Below, one piece after another: positions 47,020 through 58,132 of a stretch of DNA of 64,000 nucleotides. Position numbers and translations under genes: made by a program. The notes beneath the pieces were generated by a model. The model was not told the origin of the DNA and made no database searches. It was given only the letters and a program-made list of their open reading frames with translations. The stretch lies in assembly GCF_000218685.1 (NCBI RefSeq), contig NW_006763294.1, positions 2,180,126-2,244,125 of the forward strand, given 5' to 3'. The stretch's first letter is position 1; the number at the start of each line of letters is the position of its first letter. This DNA is from Serpula lacrymans var. lacrymans S7.9. Lineage: Eukaryota > Basidiomycota > Agaricomycetes > Boletales > Serpulaceae.

Positions 47020-48848
47020 CTATGCTTGCTTTTTCTGCAATCCTTTGGGTAATTCCTTGACCCATGGCAAGAAGTCACGACCTTGCATATACGGCCGAAG
47101 GACCTCGGGTATTACCAGCCCCTGAATCCAAGTATGGTGATTAGATAGAAGATAGTACAACAGAAAGATGATCACGTACATCAGGAGTCTGATAGTTCTC
47201 AACGAGGCAGCATAAGGCACGCTCAGTTGCGCAGAGCGTGCCGTTGAGCATATGAACGTACACTTTCCTTTGTTGATCCTTCGACTTGAGTCCACACCGA
47301 ACTTCAAGCCGTCTGCTCTCTGCTCACATTCCAAAAATCAGTGACTATTCGTCCAAGAAGAGCAGCTTTCGCTCACGATAATCCGTGCAGTTCGAGCACG
47401 ACACCAGCTCCTTATATGCGCCTTGGAATGGGAACCAAGCTTCCAAATCATACTTCATCGCCGCCGCCAAGTTCAGCGCACCACTGACTATCGCCACTAC
47501 GCGGTAGGGTAGCCCAAGACTCTGATAGAATGCTTCGCTGTTCCCCAACATCCTATCGAGCATCTCCCAGCTCTCCTCGGGCGCCGTCAGCACAAACTGC
47601 TCAATCTTCTCAAACTGGTGCACACGGAAAATACCCCACATATCCCGTCCTGCTGAGCCTGCCTCTTTTCGGAAACAAGTCGAATAACCGGCGTAAAGGA
47701 GCGGAAGTTGCGTTTTTGGGTCCTCGAACCACTCATCCGAGTGGAAGGCCGAGATGGGTTGTTCCGAGGTGGCAATGAGGTACTTCTCGTCTTCGCTCGC
47801 GATGACCTGTGGGGAATGGTTTCGTACATATATGCGATAATTGACAATGCTCATACCTTGTACAACTCCTCATCGAATTGGTCGAGCTGTGCGGTCTTGG
47901 CCATAACGTCCTTGTTCATCATGAAAGGTGGCTGTATCTTTTTGTACCCGCGCTTTCGAAGAAAGTCGAGTGCATACATGATCATGGCTTGATTTAAGTC
48001 AATACCGTCATCGGTCAAGAAGTAGCCTCTGTGTCCCGCGATCTTGGCACCTATGGAAAGAGGCGGTTAGGACAGGGCATCCCGGCAATCAGAAAAGACA
48101 TACCTCGATCAAGATCCATCGCATCTAGTCGTAGTAGGACTTCATGATGGGGCATTATGTCAGTCTTTTTCTCCACTTGTTCATTTGGACCAGCGGGATG
48201 CCACGTTCGTATCGTCACATTATCGTCCTATTATTGCTGTCAGTTTCCGCTTGGCAAAGGTTGTGCAAACCATGCTGACCTCTGTTTGGCTGACGGGGAC
48301 GTTCCTGCCAACGATGTTGCCTACAGTACTTGCTTTCTGTCGCATCCGTAGTTCGAATTCCTTCGCCTCGCGACGTCTCGCCTCTACTTGCGCGTCCAGT
48401 TCTTTTTTAGCGGCTACCAGCTCATCTGCAGGTTCTTTTGCCTATTATTACGATAGACAGATTTTATTAAAGGTGCCAAAAGCGAACATATACACTAGCC
48501 AACCTTCTTCTTAGCAGCGATATCTTTTTGTACTGCATTTATATTCTTTCTTAGTGCATTGGTTTCAAAATCCACTGTTCAACGATCGAGGCTAGTCAGC
48601 AAATAAATGAAAGTGCAATTGAACTGAAAGGTTGAACGCAAAGATACATTCTCCTCGCTGGACAGAGAACTAACCGCAAACCAAGGGAATATCAAACAAA
48701 GTAGATACGCACTCTTGACCCAATCTGCATACATTTGTATCACTTCATCGACAAGCTCGACCGATTCGCCGCGTTTTCTCTGCGATTCCCTAATCTCCTC
48801 CGAGTTTCCACCCTTGCCATCTATGAAACTGGTCACGTCGAGAGTCAT
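47020..48848 (-). CDS. cytosolic seryl-tRNA synthetase
   Basis: Class II synthetase that charges tRNA-Ser. Read on the minus strand from ATG 48848, the first exon ([20 protein letters not shown]) joins to the coiled-coil tRNA-binding arm (about 48590-48280; [20 protein letters not shown] and [20 protein letters not shown]). The catalytic domain follows, with motif 1 region [30 protein letters not shown], motif 2 [20 protein letters not shown] and the [14 protein letters not shown] segment assembled across an intron (47383 to about 47312). Motif 3 is [20 protein letters not shown]. The last exon reads [20 protein letters not shown] and ends KKQA at 47020. At least seven short introns are needed, all GT-AG. 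The order and motifs match the cytosolic form and no mitochondrial leader is present. Confidence 0.93.
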
Positions 48849-49136
48849 TACGCTTTACTTAAATGTGTATCGCGATATCCAGGTTTACTTCGAGATCGAA
48901 TACACTTTCAAAGCCGAGATTGTTTTCAGGATATTGTAGCTTTGGACCGGGATAAAGGATGACTGATGGTTCTGAGGATTGCTTGACACAAAAAGATAAT
49001 CACCTTGAAACTGACTTTCCGAGTCATCGATAGGTATGCTTACGTAATACATATAATAAAAGACCTTTGGACTCAGGAAGACTCACGCCGACTCAGTGTG
49101 TCCAAATTCAGCTCTCAAACATATCTTATCGCCCTG

Positions 49137-49733
49137 ATGTCCGTCTCAAGGCGCGTTAGCATGGCATGGGGCGAAGGGCCACCATACGAAGACACTGACA
49201 CAATTGTCCTCACTGGACACACATACTTCGTAGACGTACGCGTAAAGAAAAACAGCGTGCCAGACGAGTTGGATTGGGCATCTGCTGGTATAAAGACTAG
49301 CAAAGACCTTGGGGATGGATCAGCACATTGTACATGGAAACATTTCGTGGACTCACGGTCTCGTAATCCTGACGTAGACGAAGGCATCGTTGTCATTCGT
49401 CCTGAAGATCCTTTGAGATGTGTCGAGCGAGGACGCATGAAGAATCCTGACACAGGCTGCGTCGAGGAGTATGAGGAGATCTGGTTGGACGAGTCCATTC
49501 GGAAGGGAACACGAGTCGCAATTTTGGAGAGGGATGATGGGGATGCATTTGTGGCTATAATCGGACCGTGGAAATTGGGTGTAGGATGGGACTGGGCATG
49601 GAGAACTGATGGGGGTAAGGTGATTTATACTATAGGTGATAGTCTGGAGGGTTCAGAAATCAAAGTGGAAGGGAACGTACGTGTTGGTGATAAGATAGGC
49701 AAATGGGTTATCAGAGAATTCTGGTCAACATAA
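49137..49733 (+). CDS. HRI1-like protein
   Basis: Single-exon frame of 198 aa from ATG 49137. An in-frame ATG at 49005 would add 44 residues that look like leader sequence, so I prefer the later start, just before the conserved block RRVSMAWGEGPPYEDTDTIV. Other blocks are LTGHTYFVDVRVKK, LDWASAGIKTSKDLGDGSAH, the EYEEIWLDE segment and the C-terminal VRVGDKIGKWVIREFW. This matches the fungal HRI1 family, small beta-rich proteins of lipocalin-like fold whose yeast member was found as an Hrr25-interacting protein. Exact function unknown. It is divergent from the SerRS gene with 288 nt between ATGs. Confidence 0.75.
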   Translation: MSVSRRVSMAWGEGPPYEDTDTIVLTGHTYFVDVRVKKNSVPDELDWASAGIKTSKDLGDGSAHCTWKHFVDSRSRNPDVDEGIVVIRPEDPLRCVERGRMKNPDTGCVEEYEEIWLDESIRKGTRVAILERDDGDAFVAIIGPWKLGVGWDWAWRTDGGKVIYTIGDSLEGSEIKVEGNVRVGDKIGKWVIREFWST

Positions 49734-50090
49734 AGGACGCGAACCTCAGGGGCTTAAGAGAATGTACTGATGGAAGGCCAAAGCTCCTTGTTCCAACTTT
49801 TTACATGTATTCTCTGCATAGAATTTGACGTGACATCTGAGTCGGAATCCTGGCAGAATCCCAACGAGTCGTGGTCAGATAGAATATCATTATCTACATG
49901 TCCTTGAGACGTATATTAGGGCTTGACTTCTATTGTATTACATCCAGGTGCAAAAATGGTAGGACACTCACATGGAAAAGTACTGGATAGTTATACAGTG
50001 ATAATTCAGTCTATGGTGGTTCATGCGTTGATTGAGCCCAAAAGATCCTAGAGAATAGACATAAAAGAGTGGTTGGCCGGTCAAGTTTCA
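49734..50090. other. intergenic between convergent genes
   Basis: About 360 nt of 3' flanks of HRI1-like and dynactin p25 genes; nothing else seen. Confidence 0.6.
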
Positions 50091-50886
50091 TCACCGGTCT
50101 AATGGCTGAAACCGAGTGTAGTATTGCTTCGTCTGGGCTTCTACCATCTCTTGCGTAGATTCGGGTAAATCTTCCATAAAGCGACCTGCAAGAGACCAAG
50201 AAAGATTAGCCGCCACAAGCATTCTTAGATCTCGGACAAAAAGGTGACCTGGTGAGCCTGCAAAAAGCGACAATGCAGGGATGACTGTGTTGGGGGGTAC
50301 GATTGTGTTGTCCGCGATCTGCGCGCAATCCTTGATGATCGTAAACTTTCCCTGCGAGAGTTTTCGGCCTTTGTCAAATGCCAAATACATCGGATACACA
50401 AAAGCGAGAAACTGACGATGACACAGTTTTTACCAATGACGACGTGACTCCCAATAGTTGCGGCTTCGACGATGGTGCTAGTGCCGATATGTACGTGGTC
50501 TCCAATTTTCATGGGATAATAGTTGAAGTTACCGCGATATGTTTTGTACGGAGGTCTACACACAGCATTTGCTGGGCAGGACAGGTTGGAGACAAACGTA
50601 GCATACCTGACAATGCATCCCTCTCCCACCAAACAATATCTGCCTAGAGAGATTACAACTGCATGACCTGGACCAGTTCGTCTCAAGTCTCCCCTTATGA
50701 TAGCCCCGCTGGATATGATAGTTTTGCCTCCGAGTATGATATTCTGAGGACCAGCTATGGTAGCACGTCGTGAAACTTTGTTGCCAGTGTCCTTGGGTGT
50801 ATGTCAGATATGCTGCAATGGTGTGCTTGTGAAAATTGTACCGTTTCGATAAACTCTGCCCTTGAATAATACACTGGAGGCTCCAT
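50091..50886 (-). CDS. dynactin subunit 5 (p25), left-handed beta-helix protein
   Basis: Five exons on the minus strand (50886-50842, 50791-50607, 50555-50417, 50351-50249, 50185-50091) give 188 aa, close to the 182 aa of animal p25. The protein starts MEPPVYYSRAEFIET, continues TGNKVSRRATIAGPQNIILG and shows hexapeptide-repeat turns of a left-handed beta-helix (GKTIISSGAIIRGD, KIGDHVHIGTSTIVEAATIG, SHVVIGKNCVI). It ends PESTQEMVEAQTKQYYTRF. p25 sits in the pointed-end complex of dynactin and helps select cargo such as early endosomes. All splices are GT-AG and the total is divisible by three. The copia remnant starts about 450 nt upstream of its ATG. Confidence 0.93.
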
Positions 50887-51330
50887 GCTGGACAGCGCCG
50901 GACAGAGAAAGAATAAAAGGATAAGTTCGGGAATTGCCATGGGTGTGGCAGTGAACTGCTGATTGGCTCTCGGTAAAGTATAACCTATTGACGCCTTTAT
51001 CGTTGTCATTCTCCACACGCACGTATGTTATTCCATGAACATGCATGTTCAGGCATTCCCCGGACCTGCCCCTTTCGCTGAATGTTTAAACAGCCAATGA
51101 TGTTGAGTTCCATCTCGACAAGACGTCAGCATTCCTTTTTATTCATACTCCGGCCTTTGGCATTCACAATTGGTATCCTATATTTTACATATAAACAAGA
51201 CCCCTTTGTAACTAGAACCTCAGCGATTCTGTCACCGCTGAGATCATTCTCGTGACTCTCTACAGGTTATGAGCCTCTTTGTACACGATTGAACTCACAC
51301 GTGACCTGATCAGCTACATTATCTTATCAG
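50887..51330. other. dynactin p25 promoter region and copia leader
   Basis: The left part should be the p25 promoter. From about 51150 the sequence is probably LTR or leader of the copia remnant (TTTTACATATAAACAAG TATA-like motif), but no second LTR exists in the window to prove it. Confidence 0.45.
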
Positions 51331-52626
51331 ATGGGCAAGTACAATCATATCCCTGAACTCGCCGGTTCCGATAATTACCTTGGATGGAAGCGCGTCATGT
51401 TCCTCGCCCTCTCAGGCGAGGGCTACTGGCGTCTCATCTCCTCTGGTTAGGACCCTTCCAAACCTCGTGAATTTGCCAGTTATTGTCCCGTCGCTGTGGA
51501 TCCACTTCGTCCCACTGCCTCAGAATCCAAAATCATGGACGATTGGATTCTCCGCGACTGTGCTGCCAAATCCCTTATTAGTCGGAAAGTTTCGTCAACT
51601 GTCTCCAAATTACTTCCCGATGATGTCAATTTGACTGCTCGGGATTGTTGGAACACTTTGGCTGCCCATTTCCATCACAATGCCTCTTCTCTCCAATTTG
51701 AACTGCACTCTCGCATGTCGCTGCTTCACATGAAGGATCTAGATGACGCCGAGCGTTTCCTTTCTGAATGGAAGGACATTGCCCAATGCTTCTCTGACCT
51801 CTCTGCTGATTCTTTATCTGATGAAGAGGCCATTTTCAATTTTGTGGGGGGCCTTCCTGCCACTCCTACTTGGGACACTTTCAAATCTCATCACACCCGC
51901 TCTCTACAACGCGCTTCTCGCGGTATTGTTGATATTGGTGGTGTCTCCACCCCATTCTTTGTCCTCGCCATTGATCCTTCTTTTGATCTTGTTCTTCGCA
52001 ATTTCAGCTCTGAGGTCTCCCGTCTGAAAGGGGAGCGTCTCTACCATCACTCTACACCCAAATTTGTGCACACTGGGATCACCCACACCTCCAAACCTTT
52101 CCCTTCTCACTCTTCTCAGCCCCGCATCCATAAAAACAACCCTTCCCTGCACCAACCCCGCCTGTGCTTCTAATCCCAGGCACAATGGGCACGACCTCTC
52201 ACACTGTTTCCAAATTGGTGGTGGTATTGCCGGACAGGCCCCTTGGCTTCAACGACCCCCCCTCACCCCTTCCGTTCTTCCTCCTGTGGCTGTTCCTCCT
52301 GTTGTTGCCCAGTTGGCTGTTGCTTCCTCCCCAGCATTTCCTCCTCACTTTGGTGATCTCTTGTGCGCCGTCATCCAGTCTCTCGACTTGTCTCACCTGT
52401 CCTCCAGCACTATTCTAGATTCCGGCACCACTTCCACCCTCATTATGGACCGCTCAGTCTTTTGGTCCTACCAGATTGACCCCTCCATCAGCATCAAGAC
52501 TGCAAATGAGGGCACTCTTGCCTCAGCCGGGCGCGGTGATTGTCTTGCCATACTCACTCTAAATGGCACTCGTCATCGTCTCCGTCTTCGGGACTGCATT
52601 CACGCCCCCGGTGTTGATGATGAGAA
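51331..52626 (+). pseudogene. Ty1/copia gag-protease, truncated, with lesions
   Basis: Starts MGKYNHIPELAGSDNYLGWK, the typical start of agaricomycete copia polyproteins, followed by a UBN2-type gag (RDCAAKSLISRKVSSTVSKL, CWNTLAAHFHH, DAERFLSEWKDIAQCF). An in-frame TAG occurs at about 51448 after LISSG, and a frameshift is needed near 52150 to enter a knuckle-like region (CTNPACASNPRHNGHDLSHC) and the protease motif ILDSGTTSTLIMD (about 52420). The polyprotein stops at DCIHAPGV where repeat R1 copy C begins. Integrase and reverse transcriptase are missing. Confidence 0.8.
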
Positions 52627-52636
52627 CTGCAGTTAG

Positions 52637-54012
52637 AAAACCACACACAAAACAAACTAACACACAATCCTCCCAGATTCCACGGAACTTGTTTATGGGC
52701 TTTGCCTCCTAGAACGGTGGAGTGGTCTGGTTGTTCGTGGGGTGGTACGTATAAAGATCCTTCAAAGTAAAACCCAGAGGTGTATGAGTATGGGTTTTGA
52801 GGAGGAGGGATAGTTGAATTTATAGAAGGATAGGGGCTTTGTGACGAGTATAGACGAGCACTACCTTGCTAATCGTAGCACAAGGTAGGTTTGAGAACGA
52901 CAATATGACAAGGTTCCCAGTGATAGCAGGCTCCTGACGCACAAACTGTAGTGCTCAGAAGGACTCTAATCGAAAGGGATGACAATGACTTCAAAAGTGG
53001 GAAGTGACGATGACGGCAGTTGACAGTGGTAGAAGTGGGAAGTGTTGTGACCACACTGGATCACAAGTAGCAGAGTAGTGAACTTGAGAGTAGAGAAGAA
53101 GTCTGGATTGGAGTTCTTGTTGTTTTTTTACAAGGTAAAATACAGGGGTTTATATAGTAAAAGAAAAGTAGGCTATGCACAGTATAGCTGTGCAAAAAGA
53201 ATGAGAAAGAATATGAAGGAAGGAATGTACGCTGACGAATCCTGCGTAGGTTGTACAGGATAAGATTGTCAAAAAAGGAAAAGAAAGGGATAGAACAATG
53301 AATGCTGTGAGTAATGTCACAGGTTTGTACAGCCATAAAGTAAAGTCCAATAGCAAAAAGAGAGCAGGAAAATTATGATGTCATGGGAAGATGCAGTAAA
53401 AAAAAGGCAAGGCAAAACACTATCAGTATCAACACAGTTCCTTTATTGTCAGTCAGGCATTCTAAAAAATATGTGTCCATAAGAATGATTCAAAAATCAA
53501 AAATAACCACACTGTAAATGAATGTTCTGCTAAAAAAAAAGAAACTGGAGCCACCGGTCCACCACCTAGTCCAAATCCGACAGTTCCATGGGTGCAAATA
53601 AGATGACGAGGAGGAGGGTGGAGGTGACGGAAAAGTGGATTAGAATGGGGATCCAGAAACAACTGTCAGGTGAGAATAAAAAGGAGAGGAAGGGGCCCAT
53701 GGTGGGGCTAGGCAAAGGAAGGGGAGTAAGGGAAATGACAAAAGCGAGGGCGCAATGCAATGTGTAGCCAGTGGCGACGCAAAAATTTGCCGAAATGCTG
53801 AAACGCAGAAAGTACCGAATGGAAAAGCAAAGGTGAGCATGACTGGATTGCCTAATAGAGGTGATGCTGATCAGCCACAAGTTCGAAAAAGGCAATATTA
53901 ATTACTATTCCACGTGGCACTGTGCCTGTGTGGCGCAAAGGCGAGTCTTGTTGAATATTCGCTTCGTTATTGACACCTGTCCATGCTACCAATCAACTTT
54001 GGTGCATGACAT
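52637..54012 (-). repeat. dispersed repeat R1, copy C (inverted)
   Basis: Reverse complement of R1 copy B, lacking about 260 internal bases. Its 3' boundary (GTTGATGATGAGAACTGCAG at 52616 onward, plus strand) directly abuts the copia coding sequence; its other end is at the shared TCAACTTTGGTGCATGACA near 54000. Confidence 0.8.
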
Positions 54013-54200
54013 TGGGCCACTGCTATGCCTTGCATGAGGATCAACCAGAAGTCAATGTGGCTGCACCAGGCGAAGAGGCAGCAAATGCCTCCATGCATGA
54101 TCAGCAAGCCCAAGGATATGTGCCTTACGTCTGCCCTGCAAGTGCTGCAAGCAGCAATTGTATGAGTATGGATAGTGTCCGCTCACGCGCGTCCTACAGG

Positions 54201-54560
54201 TTGTATATGATAAAACCGGATAAACCCGGTCTCTGCCGAAGCAGCCATTGTTCTCCATGGAGCATAGCCACCACTCCATGGAGTAACCATTGTTCTCCTA
54301 GGAGCACAATTGTACTCCTAGGAGTCATTATACTGTAGCAAGTAGCACCTCCGACTATAAGTAGTAGGGGGTTTAGTATAGGAATACCTCAGTCGTTTCT
54401 ATAGCCTCTCGGGCAGTGGCTGAGGTATGTTACATTACATTTATTAGAGATCACCTTAAACTAACATCTATTGTAGTTTCACTTAGGTAAATAATAAAGT
54501 CGTTTCTATAGCCTCTCGGGCAGCAGCTGAGTTTCACTTAGTTTTATTAGTATAATGGAC
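54201..54560 (+). promoter_or_regulatory. LTR-like region with phased palindromes and stem-loop repeats
   Basis: Four palindromes CTCCNNGGAG lie at 54254, 54275, 54296 and 54316 (21, 21 and 20 bp apart). They are followed by a TATA-like CTATAAGTAG at 54353 and then repeated stem-loop-like units at 54385-54424 and 54501-54535. The arrangement looks like the promoter and R/U5 part of an LTR, but no second copy is in the window and its ends were not fixed. Confidence 0.45.
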
Positions 54561-54639
54561 CGGTGCCTCCCTCTTCTATAACCTCTGGTGGGAGGCGAAC
54601 ATTTACTGAACATTCCATGCCCTTCCTTACAACAGGTAG

Positions 54640-55043
54640 TTGCCTTGACACATTTTCACTGGATTATCTTATTGCATTGCCAGCGTACAATAATGAACCC
54701 GGACACAAGGCCTCTATCATAGATTATACCTGTGTCATGCCAATGTCGACCCATGGAATTTTCAGATACCAACCAAAAAAAGTGTCATGTACGTACATAA
54801 CTCTGGTTTTCTGCAGCTTCTTCTAAGTAAATTTCAATCTGGGGATTGCAGATGGAAGGACATATTTAACCACATGGTACCTGCACTTATTATTGAATAT
54901 CCTGCTCACGAGTGAGTCATCTTTATCAGGAAAACTCAACCTGCAGAATAGTTATGCCTTTCAGTGATTCAGCACCAATCCCTGTTGGCTGGACTGCGCC
55001 ATTTCATCCAGAAGGCTCGTTTTATTTTATGAACAAAGAAAGA
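54640..55043 (+). CDS. WW-domain-family protein, 5' exons before the Plavaka insertion
   Basis: Left part of a gene split by a transposon. Clear exons are 54852-54911 (WKDIFNHMVPALIIEYPAH) and 54947-55043, which holds a WW-like motif, PIPVGWTAPFHPEGSFYFMN. An earlier exon probably ends near 54795 (FRYQPKKVSC). The last exon ends AGA|GTAAGC at 55043. The mate acceptor is at 61742, beyond the transposon, so the protein continues RRISTEADIRITHVF without loss of frame. This resembles an agaricomycete family with an N-terminal WW-like motif followed by ELVLEL and YYFVDH-type blocks. Function unknown. The 5' end may be truncated by LTR-like sequence before 54560. Confidence 0.6.
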
Positions 55044-55537
55044 GTAAGCTACATCAGTAAAATGTCAACTTTCTTTGAAGACCTTAACTCAGCTTAAAAC
55101 GATTTTAAGAGTGATTAAGATCGTTTTGGTGCCAAGGGACCTATGGATTTTCAAGATGAGAAAAGTTTGATTAAGGACACTCAATTTCTTGAATCTCACT
55201 GAGTACGACTTTGAACAAACTTGAACAACTCTTAAATTTTTATTAAGGCATTAAGAAGTAACTCCTAAGATGAAAGCAAGATATTTTTGAGAACCGGAAC
55301 AAGTAGCATTAAATGAGAATAAGAAAAAGTCAGTGCTCTAAGTTGTAAAAGACGAAACACAATTCAAGACACAATTATCACCAAAACAAACTGAGCAGGG
55401 ATGTGGAAAGAGTCTACAAGGAATTCATGATAGCTGGGGAAAACACTAAATGTATTTGATCATCTATGCACCCCAACGCAAAAAACCTGTAATGAGCATG
55501 AATGCGAGGGCACACATACAAGGAACACTTACACAGC

Positions 55538-57987
55538 CTAAACATCAGCTAGACGGGCTCGAGGGTCAGCACCTCCATCTGTACTTGTGGCCGGCTGTTT
55601 AGAGCGTCCTTTTCCAACAATGTAGGTGCTTGCTTTTGCCACTATGTTGTCCATCGTCTCTTGTTTGAGTGCTTTGATTGATGTAGCATAATAGCGAGTA
55701 GCCTTGCCCCAGTTCGTGTCAGAGAACGGCGCATGGCTACCGGTTGTTTTGCCAGTAGCCCTGTTGAGCTCTCGAACCGGCTTGACTTTCCGAGCTATGG
55801 AACCTACTTGGGATTGCGTTACTGGCGGGTCCCAGGTGATTTTTCTCTCAGCCCACATAGTAAATGCACGTTCAACCTATATTCAGGCTTTAGTAGAGAC
55901 CTCGAAATGATGCTGGTTTTGTACTCACGGCTGCTGCGCTCATCGCTAGGGCCCCTACCGGTGGATACTTCTTAGTGTCTGTGGCATTACTAGGCACACT
56001 GACAGCTCGCAATACCTCAACATCGATAGATGTGTTAACTGCCGCAAAGTGGGCCGCAAATGTTTGCAGGACAAACGGCGACCGAAAGAGACCACAAAAT
56101 CCCTAAAAACAAAATGTGAGCCAAATATGATGTATTATGAGACCACATACCAAGGGATCATCCCCTATTTCTTCGTAGAGGTATGCAAAACCAGTGAGAA
56201 CTTCACTAGCAAATTCTTGACGGGCGTGATAAGTTGTGTAAGCGGGATCAGATTCAAAGAAGTGCTCCACCATGGCCATGGCAGTAGAACCAAAACCACT
56301 TTGCCATTCCGAAAGACGTTGAGAGGCCTAAGAGCTAGTGAAAGAAATAACAAGACAAAAGACAAAATAAAACTCACCACAAGATAGACTGGGTCTTGTA
56401 CAGTGATAGTGTGGCAAATGTTGGGATAGATAGCATCCCAGGCCAGTTGCATGGCCCAGACTGCCTTGGTGTCACTAATGTTCCAGGGATTCTCACAGGT
56501 CCCAACCCACTTCTCATACATTGTGATAAAAGTGTTGCACCAACGGCCACCCTCCATGCAACCCTCCGGGAGGTCAGAGTTTGTGATTCTTGTCGGATGT
56601 TCAACTTTGATGTGCTTTAAGGGAGGCTTAACACCATCTCGAAATTCAACGAGGTTCTAGAGAAGAATAAGGTCAGTAAAAAACAAACTTGAATGGTTAA
56701 CTCACAGTGCTTATGGTACGCTTTCCCTTAACAGCCTCTATGTACTCTTCTATCTCAACTTCATCCTCAAGTCCACCCGCCCAATATCCAATACCAGTGC
56801 CTTCATTTGTAGCTGACCACGTATTTGATGTGGATTGTGAAGAGAGCACCCGTTTTTTGTTGTTCGGATGAGATGTGCAAGCAGTGGAGTCTGTAGTGAT
56901 GGGAAAGAGTGATGAAACGTCCTGCGAGTTTGTGCTGAGTTCATCTGCTTCGTTTGTTGTAGCATAGTTTGGCTTGTGAACATTTTTTCTCCATGAATTG
57001 ATGCCTACAGATCTGCTATAGGATGGATCCGACACATTTGAATTGAGGCGTTGGTAGAAAAATAGAGTTATTTCATTGAGGCAAAGCAGTTGATCAGTCA
57101 TTCTGTAGAGATCAGATAAAAGAAATGTGCTGACCTTCCACGTGGTCTTTGCGCACCATATTGGGGCTTAGCCAGCGTCAGGTCGGAAGCTGCACTTCCT
57201 TGTTGCCTTAAGGCTACAATGGCACCTCGAATGCCTGAGTTGTTGCCTGCTTTCTTCTTTTTCTTGGAAACAAGCTCCTCTATGTCACTCTCTTCCAAAC
57301 CTCCATTGTTGTCTCCATCATCAGCTCCATCATCAATTCCTCCATCAAGTCCATCATCAGCTTGGAAGTCCAGCTGAGAAGAACACATCATATTGATGTC
57401 TCTATCATCAATTCCTTCATCAACTCCATCATTGGTTTGAAAGTCCAGCTGAGAAGAACACATCATACCAATAGCTCCATCAATTCCTTCATCAACTCCA
57501 TTATCAACTCCATCATCAGCTGAGAAGAACACATCATACCTTGTTCGTCTTTTTTGCTCTCTTTGCTGCCTACTGATTCTTCTTCATCCTCGCTATCTGG
57601 GATGACCTTCAGGCTGCTTTCACGGCATGCAAGACGGGACTGGCGCCACTGGGAAGGAATAGGTGCCACAGAATCTTCCCTGCCATCCTCGATGTCAGGG
57701 CTGTCTTTCTTACTTACCTGATGCCGTTGGGAGGGAGGGAGCATAGGTATATTGTCTTCTATGTCTTCTCTGGCATTTTTATTTTCAACCTTTGCTGCAG
57801 CAGCAAGACCAAGCTTCATAGCTTGCACCAACTCCTTTTTGGTGAGTTTAAACTGTTCTTTCTCTTGCGCTACCTCCGCTCGAGAACGACATTTTGGTTC
57901 CAGGTCAAATAGAATTTTCCTGGGGTGTTGATGGGCATTTTTAGCACGCGTTACTGGGCGAGACATGGGGAGAAGATGGATGGACAA
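55538..57987 (-). CDS. Plavaka accessory gene, acidic repeat protein of unknown function
   Basis: Multi-exon gene on the minus strand, divergent from the transposase. Exon pieces: 57987 to about 57540 (start MSIHLLPMSRPVTRAKNAHQ or the inner MSRPVTRAK; basic N-terminus, then an acidic segment VIPDSEDEEESVG), about 57530-57115 (acidic repeats), about 57100-56705, about 56655-56390, about 56330-56110, about 56110-55930 and 55880-55538. The repeat unit contains MMCSSQLDFQ three times with DDGVDEGID-like runs. The C-terminal half looks globular: GGRWCNTFITMYEKWVGTCE, WAMQLAWDAIYPNICH, AAVERAFTMWAERKITWDPP. No catalytic motif recognised. The gene appears open, unlike the transposase. Confidence 0.6.
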
Positions 57988-58132
57988 AGCTTTACGTGGA
58001 AGAGAGAAAACGGAGTTTAGGACTAATAGTAGGTAATTTTCAAATGAAATTTTCTGTGTTACTTCGGAACTAAAGCTTTCTCACACATAGTATGATTGCT
58101 CTTACGTTCTTTACTAGTAGACTCGAACAACA
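57988..58132. promoter_or_regulatory. divergent promoter region inside Plavaka
   Basis: The 145 nt between the two divergent start codons must contain both promoters and leaders of the transposon genes. No specific box is certain. Confidence 0.5.

Noticed and set aside
49005..49136. Upstream ATG for the HRI1-like gene
   Set aside because: The extra 44 residues show no conservation-like pattern and the conserved block starts just after the ATG at 49137.
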